From CAYJLC01 sp044426355 (GTDB taxonomy: Bacteria > Bacillota > Clostridia > Oscillospirales > Butyricicoccaceae): 28,053 nucleotides of DNA. Under the pieces are notes generated by a model. It had not been told where the DNA came from, did no database searches, and saw only the letters and a list, made by a program, of their open reading frames with translations. The stretch covers positions 1 to 28,053 of the forward strand of contig JAWXUO010000024.1 of NCBI GenBank assembly GCA_044426355.1, in the 5' to 3' direction. The position numbers and the translations under genes are program-made. How positions within the stretch are numbered: position 1 is the first letter of the stretch; every line of letters begins with the position of its first letter. Below are positions 22,480 through 28,053 of the stretch, piece after piece.

Positions 22480-22856
22480 ATGGGAGAATATAATTCCTCA
22501 TGCAAAATAATAATATAATACGCTGGAGTAAATGGTTTGGGAAAAACTACACTTCATAATATTAGCAAAGTAGAAAGTTTGAGAATTAATCCAGATGAAG
22601 TTATAGTTCGAATGAAATTCTAAAAAGTGTTAAAAAAGATGGACATGGAATAGAAGATAGTTTAATAGAAACACACTTTGTTAAAACTAAAGAAAATATT
22701 GTAAATATCGCTAAAAATAGTTTGATTGATATTTATTTCTATGATAATTCAGAAAGCAACATATTGCTATCAGCAAGTTATAGCGAAGCAAATTGGGTTG
22801 AATATAGTGATGTTAAGTGGGTTGATGAGTTGAAAAATCAAATTTTAGTTTGCTGA
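22480..22856 (+). pseudogene. Zeta-toxin-like kinase fossil
   Basis: Two out-of-frame pieces of a zeta-toxin-type P-loop kinase. The first (22519-22620) reads YAGVNGLGKTTLHNIS (Walker A) and LRINPDEVIV, the substrate-side motif. The second (about 22605-22856) reads EILKSVKKDGHGIEDSLIET, the family's GGHGI-like motif, and ends IDIYFYDNSESN and WVDELKNQIL. About 60 residues between them are missing, and a TAA precedes the first. The codons at 22443-22518 (VFEKIQTKEKQMGEYNSSC) may be the tail of the partner antitoxin. Zeta toxins phosphorylate cell-wall sugar precursors, but this copy cannot be active. Confidence 0.65.
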
Positions 22857-23064
22857 AAAATATTGAAAACTAAAGAAAAATATAAAATGTATTGCTGATA
22901 ACATTTTGATAGCAAAAAGTAAGAATAATCCTAATACCAATGAGAATATGAAGAAAAACACCACGATTTAAAGCAGTTTTTGGACGTCAAGATACGCATT
23001 TTACATCTAAAAACGGAGAGTGGGAGTAGAAAACACTGGATTTCAAGTTAAACTTTAAATAGAT

Positions 23065-23090
23065 AAAAACACGGTTTTGGCCGTGTTTTT
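23065..23090 (+). terminator. Rho-independent terminator downstream of the defence island
   Basis: AAAAACACGG (23065-23074), loop TTTTGG, CCGTGTTTTT (23081-23090). A perfect 10-bp stem with built-in U-tail, usable in both directions. Confidence 0.8.
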
Positions 23091-23174
23091 ATGCGTTTGT
23101 AGGCATTTTGTGGCGAAAAAGTTGAGTGTAAAATTTGCAAAATCTCAAATGATGGCATTTTGATAGCATAAAAT

Positions 23175-23220
23175 AAATTGCGATAGCAATTTGAAAGGCG
23201 AAGCCTCGTGCGAAAGCACG
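23175..23220. repeat. Three contiguous mini-hairpins
   Basis: AAATTGC-GATA-GCAATTT (23175-23192), AGGC-GAA-GCCT (23196-23206) and CGTGC-GAAA-GCACG (23207-23220) stand almost without spacing, each with a G..A loop, and TTTTATG follows. It may be a REP-like structured repeat or a compound terminator. Confidence 0.5.
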
Positions 23221-23358
23221 TTTTATGTTTCATCGAAGATATAGCACTTTTTAAATATGAAATAATATCACGAGTAGTATCATACTAGTATCACGGATTA
23301 TTATAGCTTAAATTTTATGAAAATTAAAACAGAAAAAAGAAAATATGCTGGCTATATA

Positions 23359-23387
23359 TTGGCTACACACTAAGAATATGCTATAAT
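23359..23387 (+). promoter_or_regulatory. Promoter of the DUF1810 gene
   Basis: TTGGCT (23359-23364), 17 bases, TATAAT (23382-23387), twenty bases before the start codon with AGAGGTG between. Confidence 0.55.
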
Positions 23388-23406
23388 AAAACAAAGAGGT
23401 GAAACT

Positions 23407-23796
23407 ATGCAACGATTTTCAGATAAAGTAAATTTACACAGTCAAATTATTAGTGAAATAAAAAGTGGTAAAAAACGAACACATTGGATGTGGTTTGCAT
23501 TTCCTCAAATTAGAGGTCTTGGTAGAAGTGAGATTGCACAGTTTTACGCTATAAAAAACAAAGAACAAGCAATAGAATTTGCAAATCATGATATTTTAGG
23601 TTGTAATTTAAGAGAGTTATGCCGTGAACTTTTAAATCTTGAAACAAATTCTGCAAAAGAAATTTTCGGAGAGATTGATGCGTTAAAACTTAAATCGTCA
23701 ATGACATTGTTTTACACTGCAACGCATGATAAAATATTCAAAATGGTTTTAGATAAGTTTTATACTGGAGAACTTTGTGATAAATCAATAGTATAA
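23407..23796 (+). CDS. DUF1810 family protein
   Basis: A 129-residue protein that follows the DUF1810 pattern along its whole length. The most typical parts are KSGKKRTHWMWFAFPQIRGL followed by GRSEIAQFYAI (about 20-50), the central DILGCNLRELCRELL, and EIFGEIDALKLKSSMTLF near the end (about 88-105). Family members are single-domain helical proteins of about 130-145 residues found in many bacteria, and I know of no established activity. The gene has its own promoter and terminator, so it is a single transcription unit between the Wadjet region and the next operon. Confidence 0.85.
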   Translation: MQRFSDKVNLHSQIISEIKSGKKRTHWMWFAFPQIRGLGRSEIAQFYAIKNKEQAIEFANHDILGCNLRELCRELLNLETNSAKEIFGEIDALKLKSSMTLFYTATHDKIFKMVLDKFYTGELCDKSIV

Positions 23797-23799
23797 TTT

Positions 23800-23825
23800 A
23801 TGGTATCAGTTAGTACTGATACCAT
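23800..23825 (+). terminator. Terminator of the DUF1810 gene
   Basis: ATGGTATCAGT (23800-23810), loop TAGT, ACTGATACCAT (23815-23825), followed by TTTTTG. A perfect 11-bp stem. Confidence 0.85.
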
Positions 23826-23873
23826 TTTTGTCATCTGTTATGTGTTATTATATCATTATAAGGAGATGATAAT

Positions 23874-25550
23874 ATGAAGAAAATTTATTGCAACAACCGT
23901 GATGAAGCTATTAAAACTAGGGAAATACTAGAAGATATGGTGACGAATTATGAAACTAGATTTGAGATTTCTGATTTGTTTGGTTTGACAAACGATTTTA
24001 AGAGTATAAGGGCAGAAATATTTGATGATTACAATTTTAAAAACTCAGAAAATTCATTAGTTTTTGCTAAATCCAGCGAAGAAGAATACCGTGCGAATTA
24101 TAGTGAGATTGAGAGTGAATCCAGAGCTTTTGAACATATAAAAGCAGATTTGACTGAAATTCTTGTTATATGTGATTGTGACAAAGTATTAAGTGGCGAA
24201 TATCAATCTATTGATGTTGATTATCTACGTGGTTGTATGGTAGAAATTTTATGGCCAAAATGTATGAGTGAAACTATTTCGATTAACTTATCAAGTGAAG
24301 CGAATCCACAAAGTAAGGTTTTGTCGTATATAAATCTTTTGGATAGAGAAGATGTTACTGAAAATAATATTTTGATTTCTAATGTGGAAGATAAAAAACG
24401 TGTTAATATAACTTGTTATTACTGTAAAATTTCGGATATTATAACAGGGATTGAATCAGTAGCCAAGAGTGTTGGTATGTCGAATGTTGAAAGATTTTTT
24501 GCAGACAAAGACCACTATATTGCCATGGAATATACAATAGAAGATCAGTTTGAAATGCCTAAGGTTACCTTTGAGTGTCAGACGTATATGTTTGTAAATA
24601 TTTTGCTTGCGAAAGATACATGTATAGCAAAGAGTGATGTTGTGAAAACACTACAAGCTGAGCGAAAATGCAAAGGATATATATTAAATACTCAGTATGG
24701 TGATTTTGAGAAAGATAAAGTTCAATTTATTTATACTGGGATTTGCAAGCCAACGATGTATAGACCTGACAGTTTTACACATGGTGTTGTGCATACTAAT
24801 AAGCATTTACTTGTGGTTTCAAATTATCTTAGTGATCATTGTTTGGTAGTTAAAACAGATGATGTTAACGGCGTTAGAAATGAGATTTTCAATCTTGTTG
24901 ACAACGATTCATTTAAAGGTTTGTTTTATAATGAACTAACAGAAAAACTATCAAAGTTTTTTAATATTCACGCAGATATTTGTGAAAAAGTCGATAATTT
25001 TTATGATAATGTTTATTTTGAATTAAAAAATGGTCAATATTTAAGGTTTTATAGTAAAAATTCAAATGATAATGTAGTATTTGCACCAAATAGAGAAAGT
25101 TTTTACCGTGAATATATGCACGTTGATTATGTGATTGAAAATGATGTAATTGAATTAACGTCAGTCTTTTATGACGATTACGGCACTCGTATATCATCAA
25201 AGGTTGCAATTTGCGAATTAAAATTAGTGCTAAATGCTATGATATCAGAAACGTCTATAAATAAAATAAGTGAGTATGAATTTTGTAAAAGGTTATCAAA
25301 ATTACGTGATGAGCATTGGGTTTTTGAACGGTTTGAAAGTATAAAACAGGTGCAAGAAAAACTTGAGGTGTATGATAGAATGTTTGTACATATTGCAACT
25401 GACAAACTTGATTTTGATGTTCTGAAAGAATTTGATGATGATAAAATTTTAAATACAAGCATTAGCTTGAATTCTAGTAAAACTAGGTTTTACGTTTTAC
25501 ACTCTAATGTGTCGCATAGAGAACTCAAAGAATATGCAATGAGTTATTGA
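23874..25550 (+). CDS. Large protein of unknown function (558 residues)
   Basis: AAGGAGATGATAAT before the ATG leaves no doubt about the start. The protein is acidic, soluble-looking, without signal peptide, membrane segment or coiled coil. Aromatic residues and short alternating strand-like stretches dominate, e.g. YVIENDVIELTSVFYDDYGT (about 422-441) and KVTFECQTYMFVNILLAKDT. Cysteines are scattered (CDCDK, CYYCK), with no clear metal-binding cluster. I see no Walker, nuclease, TIR, protease or helicase motif. It is followed after 57 bases by a PD-(D/E)XK nuclease gene on the same strand, with a WYL regulator behind. Neighbouring defence genes make a role in defence thinkable but unproven. 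Confidence 0.75.
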   Translation: MKKIYCNNRDEAIKTREILEDMVTNYETRFEISDLFGLTNDFKSIRAEIFDDYNFKNSENSLVFAKSSEEEYRANYSEIESESRAFEHIKADLTEILVICDCDKVLSGEYQSIDVDYLRGCMVEILWPKCMSETISINLSSEANPQSKVLSYINLLDREDVTENNILISNVEDKKRVNITCYYCKISDIITGIESVAKSVGMSNVERFFADKDHYIAMEYTIEDQFEMPKVTFECQTYMFVNILLAKDTCIAKSDVVKTLQAERKCKGYILNTQYGDFEKDKVQFIYTGICKPTMYRPDSFTHGVVHTNKHLLVVSNYLSDHCLVVKTDDVNGVRNEIFNLVDNDSFKGLFYNELTEKLSKFFNIHADICEKVDNFYDNVYFELKNGQYLRFYSKNSNDNVVFAPNRESFYREYMHVDYVIENDVIELTSVFYDDYGTRISSKVAICELKLVLNAMISETSINKISEYEFCKRLSKLRDEHWVFERFESIKQVQEKLEVYDRMFVHIATDKLDFDVLKEFDDDKILNTSISLNSSKTRFYVLHSNVSHRELKEYAMSY

Positions 25551-25607
25551 TAATTGTGGACAATGTGTACGTAAATGTGATAAAATAAGCTAAAAGGTGG
25601 GAATTTT

Positions 25608-26546
25608 ATGAAAGATACGAATATATTTAAATACGCAACGTCTGAACTTTCACAAGACGCATTTATCTGCTTTCTAGTGGCTCACGCAAGTGAAAAAAGT
25701 GATATTCAAGTTACTGCAAGAAATTTTCTAGAAATTATCTTGAAAAGTAAGGGTTATAGCCTTAAAGAAACTTCGAAAATCGAAATAAAAAAGCGATATA
25801 AAAATATTGATGTACTTGTGATCGTTGATGATATTTATATCATAATCGAAGACAAAATATTCACGAACACACATGATAATCAAGTTTTGAGATATAAGCA
25901 AACACTGATTGACGAAAATATCGATGAAAACAAAATTATCTGCGTGTATTATAAAACTACCGAACAAGCACACAAGGAGAAGAATATTGACATAGAATTC
26001 AAAAGAAAAGATTTGATAAAACTCTTTAGCAAGTGCAAGGCGGAAAACCAAAGCTATGTTGATTATTTAGAGTATTTGACTGATTTTGAAAATCAAGTTA
26101 ATTTATATAAAACTACACCTATTGAAAATTGGGGGAAAGTACAGTATTTCGGATTTTTTGATGAACTTAAAACTCAAATTTTGGATGAGTATTCTTATGA
26201 TTATAAATATGTGAGTAACAAACAAGGTGGGTTTAGCTGTTTTTGGATTGATGATATTATTGAGTCACCAAGAAGTGGAGATTGGTTTTATATTCAGATT
26301 GAAAATAACAAAATTGTGCTTAAATATACAACTGTTAATGATGGCTGCAAGGTATGCCGAGCAAATTTGTTGAAATACTTTAAAGATAAAATTAGTGTAG
26401 AAAATAAAGCTCAGAGAAGTGGGAAATATATGTCGGTTTGTCATTTGGAATACGATGAGAAAGACTATGCAGAGAAGCTTAGGCTGATGATAAATACACT
26501 GAAAAACTGTGATTTAAGGAATGTGGTTTACAATGGCGAATATTAA
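25608..26546 (+). CDS. PD-(D/E)XK nuclease superfamily protein (PDDEXK_4-like)
   Basis: A 312-residue protein with the N-terminal pattern NIFKYATSELSQDAFICFLV (about 4-23), which is typical of the PDDEXK_4 group. The nuclease core follows: IEIKKRYKNIDVLVIVDD with D68, then YIIIEDKIFT with E81 and K83, then HDNQVLRYKQTL. The invariant acidic and lysine residues are present, so it may be active. The C-terminal half (about 165-312) contains a beta-rich part with CFWIDD and YIQIENNKIVLKY. Such proteins appear in phage-defence and restriction contexts. AAGGTGGG precedes the ATG. The 3' end overlaps the WYL regulator gene, implying cotranscription. Confidence 0.8.
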   Translation: MKDTNIFKYATSELSQDAFICFLVAHASEKSDIQVTARNFLEIILKSKGYSLKETSKIEIKKRYKNIDVLVIVDDIYIIIEDKIFTNTHDNQVLRYKQTLIDENIDENKIICVYYKTTEQAHKEKNIDIEFKRKDLIKLFSKCKAENQSYVDYLEYLTDFENQVNLYKTTPIENWGKVQYFGFFDELKTQILDEYSYDYKYVSNKQGGFSCFWIDDIIESPRSGDWFYIQIENNKIVLKYTTVNDGCKVCRANLLKYFKDKISVENKAQRSGKYMSVCHLEYDEKDYAEKLRLMINTLKNCDLRNVVYNGEY

Positions 26547-27456
26547 ACTAAGAATGCTTAAAGTTTTAGAAATTTTAAAAGAAACAGATGAAGAAAACCC
26601 AATTACTGCACCACAAATAGTAGACAAACTTGAAAACTATGGGTTGAATGCAGAGCGAAAAGCAGTTTGTCGTGATATTTCGATTTTAAGCGAAGAATAT
26701 GATGTTGTAAAACACGAGGACAACAAAAAAGGTTACTACATAAACGAACGCACGTACGAAGATTGGGAAATAAAAGTTTTAGTGGACAGCGTCAGTGGAC
26801 TTAAGTTTTTAAATGCTTGTGACAAGAAAAATATCACAGATAAACTTCTTTATGAAGTATCAAGTAATAGTAGGAAGTCTATTGCAAAGCTTAGCTTTAG
26901 TGGGAAAAAATCGTCTCGATACAATATAGATAATTTGATGAAAGCTATTAAAAGTGGAAAGAAAATTCTTGCAAAATATCATAAACGTAATGAGAAATAT
27001 TTACTAAATCCGTACGATTTAGTACTAGATAAAGAATGTTATTACTTACTTTGTAATGTTGACAAATACGATAATCTAAGTTTTTTCAGAGTAGACAAAT
27101 TCACTGAAATAGAGATATTAAATGATAATGTTAAAATAGATATTCTTGGTGATAACCCAAGTATGACACTTGAAGAATTTGCAAAAAAATCCATATATAA
27201 ATTTACTGGAGATACCGTGACAGTACATATCGAAACTTACGAATATATGATAGATACTATGAAAGATTTCTTTGGTGATGACGTTAGTATCATTAAACGT
27301 GGAGATGTTGTAAACGTTCGAGCAAACGTTTTAGATAGCGATGGTCTATACTTTTGGTTACTTCAACAGGGAGATAATTTGAAGGTTATTACACCAACTA
27401 CAGTTCGTGAAAAACTTATAGCTAAAATTGATAAAATGAGAGAAATCTATAGATAA
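26533..27456 (+). CDS. WYL-domain transcriptional regulator
   Basis: Start placed at 26533 (MANIKLRMLKVLEIL). An ATG four codons earlier (26521) is possible but sits directly on the AAGGA. The protein then has 307 residues. The N-terminal winged helix (about 1-75) has APQIVDKLENYGLNAERKAVCRDISILSEEYDV. The WYL domain (about 135-210) has KKILAKYHKRNEKYLLNPYD and LDKECYYLLCNVDKYDNLSFFRVDK. A WCX-like C-terminus closes it (DTVTVHIETYEYMI, VRANVLDSDGLYFWLLQQG). WYL regulators sense nucleic-acid-type ligands and often control phage-defence operons (BrxR, CapW). The overlap of its start with the nuclease gene suggests it controls that unit. Confidence 0.87.
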   Translation: MANIKLRMLKVLEILKETDEENPITAPQIVDKLENYGLNAERKAVCRDISILSEEYDVVKHEDNKKGYYINERTYEDWEIKVLVDSVSGLKFLNACDKKNITDKLLYEVSSNSRKSIAKLSFSGKKSSRYNIDNLMKAIKSGKKILAKYHKRNEKYLLNPYDLVLDKECYYLLCNVDKYDNLSFFRVDKFTEIEILNDNVKIDILGDNPSMTLEEFAKKSIYKFTGDTVTVHIETYEYMIDTMKDFFGDDVSIIKRGDVVNVRANVLDSDGLYFWLLQQGDNLKVITPTTVREKLIAKIDKMREIYR

Positions 27457-27536
27457 AAATCTTGTTGCTTATGTCATATAGCTATATTTTGTTTTCTGTG
27501 ATAAACTGTCCTTACTAAAACTAAGGAGGACTTTAA

Positions 27537-27779
27537 ATGGCAAAAATATCATTCAAGGAATTTTACGATGGCGAAAAATATGGAGTGCAAGGTTACGCAG
27601 TTGGAGAGTACGCAAAAATTGATAGAGATGATTTAAATTCGCTACTTGTAATTACGACAGGATATGCAATCAAAGAATTTATCAAACTAATAAAAAACGG
27701 AGACTTTATTTCGGAATTTGAAACCGAGATGAAGTCTTTTTATGTGTGCGAAAGTGAGTGTGACGATGAAAAATCTTGA
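27537..27779 (+). CDS. Small protein of unknown function (80 residues)
   Basis: AAGGAGG stands at a normal distance before the ATG. The protein MAKISFKEFYDGEKYGVQGY... is acidic with mixed strands and helices; the C-terminal helix has IKEFIKLIKNGDFISEFETEM and the last residues are CESECDDEKS. No family recognised. It overlaps the following gene by 14 bases, so the two are translationally coupled. An 80-base gap without a clear terminator separates it from the WYL gene. Confidence 0.6.
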   Translation: MAKISFKEFYDGEKYGVQGYAVGEYAKIDRDDLNSLLVITTGYAIKEFIKLIKNGDFISEFETEMKSFYVCESECDDEKS

Positions 27780-28005
27780 AAAACTATTCGAAACATTCTA
27801 CAAAACAAGTGAACAAGTTGATTTAAATGAAAATATTGAAAAATTGAGAATAGAACTTCGTCAAAGCGTGAGCGATGAGGACAGAAGAAAAATTTTGAGA
27901 ATCGTAGACGATATGAATTTGATAAAATCGATACAGCTTAAAGAAAGTTTTGTCGCAGGCTTAAAATTGGGGTTAGAAATTAAAGAAGAACTTAAAAATT
28001 GTTAA
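27766..28005 (+). CDS. Small helical protein of unknown function (79 residues)
   Basis: I prefer the ATG at 27766 (MKNLEKLFETFY), because the peptide before it, starting from 27742, is only the out-of-frame tail of the neighbouring gene. Neither start has a strong ribosome binding site, which fits translational coupling to the upstream gene. The product is helical and charged. Its end, LKESFVAGLKLGLEIKEEL, resembles the end of the small protein at 8831-9079 (SFENFVIGMSVGLEIRD). Similarity to DUF6809-like proteins is possible but weak. A terminator follows. Confidence 0.55.
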   Translation: MKNLEKLFETFYKTSEQVDLNENIEKLRIELRQSVSDEDRRKILRIVDDMNLIKSIQLKESFVAGLKLGLEIKEELKNC

Positions 28006-28023
28006 AATGAATATAAAATAACG

Positions 28024-28049
28024 AAAGACTTAGAGAAATCTAGGTCTTT
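28024..28049 (+). terminator. Terminator at the window end
   Basis: AAAGACTTAGA (28024-28034), loop GAAA, TCTAGGTCTTT (28039-28049), an 11-bp stem with one T-G pair, running into T6. Confidence 0.75.
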
Positions 28050-28053
28050 TTTG

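Larger units (their letters stand above)
22857..23406. other. Gene-free stretch after the zeta fossil
   Basis: About 550 bases with no convincing gene. It holds decayed coding-like sequence ending in a frame FKAVFGRQDTHFTSKNGEWE (about 22970-23030) that I do not recognise. CATTTTGATAGCA occurs as an exact 13-base direct repeat at 22902-22914 and 23156-23168. The stretch also holds a strong terminator, a cluster of three hairpins and the promoter of the DUF1810 gene, listed separately. Confidence 0.4.

Noticed and set aside
23048..23233. Leftward open frame of 61 codons starting MKHKTCFRTRLRLSNCYR
   Set aside because: It runs through three hairpins and a terminator, so its open state is an accident of structured DNA.
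24961..25462. Leftward open frames opposite the 558-residue protein
   Set aside because: Antisense to a gene with a clear start and long frame; no ribosome binding sites.

Overview
The window looks like accessory DNA of a low-GC Gram-positive bacterium, most likely a member of the Clostridia. The base composition is strongly AT-rich, ribosome binding sites are strong (GGAGG or GAGGTG), promoters are sigma-A-like, and the gene families (RepA_N initiator, PcfB, DUF3847, DUF5348, MobQ-type relaxase, AgrC/LytTR pair) are typical of clostridial mobile elements. No rRNA, tRNA or CRISPR array was seen.

Layout. (1) 1-3410: the 5' end of an IS3-type transposase, two small exported proteins (one with a frameshifted signal peptide), and an AgrC-like kinase with a LytTR response regulator. 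A 21-bp-period direct repeat in front of the exported-protein genes looks like the regulator's operator. (2) 3415-3983: a DUF2442 gene and a compact locus with the architecture of a type I toxin-antitoxin: a 23-residue hydrophobic peptide, a sequestered ribosome binding site, and a convergent RNA. (3) 3987-12863: a decayed mobilizable or conjugative plasmid-like element. It holds relaxase fragments, a recognisable MobQ-type oriT, DUF3847, a serine recombinase without its catalytic domain, a SLOG protein, a ribbon-helix-helix protein, PcfB, a RepA_N initiator with the replication origin embedded in its gene, ParB, ParA and DUF5348. (4) 12871-13396: the 3' end of a tyrosine integrase and a MobC-like gene interrupted by a 68-bp palindromic insert. 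(5) 13427-22856: a defence island with an AbiE type IV toxin-antitoxin pair, a broken type I restriction gene (hsdR), a four-gene Wadjet operon (jetABCD) and a zeta-toxin fossil. (6) 23407-28005: a DUF1810 gene, a large unrecognised protein, a PD-(D/E)XK nuclease overlapping a WYL regulator, and two small unknown genes.

How the parts fit. ParA/ParB, the initiator and its internal origin form a replication and partition module; oriT, DUF3847, the relaxase pieces, PcfB and MobC are remains of transfer functions. Wadjet proteins are known to cut small circular plasmids, so finding them a few kilobases from a plasmid replicon is notable. The jetA gene carries a one-base shift in a run of five T that removes its normal C-terminus, so the system may be off, switchable or mis-sequenced. 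Similar small breaks affect the exported protein, hsdR, mobC and the zeta toxin, so the region looks like accessory DNA in active decay. All family assignments were made by eye from the sequence and were not searched against any database.
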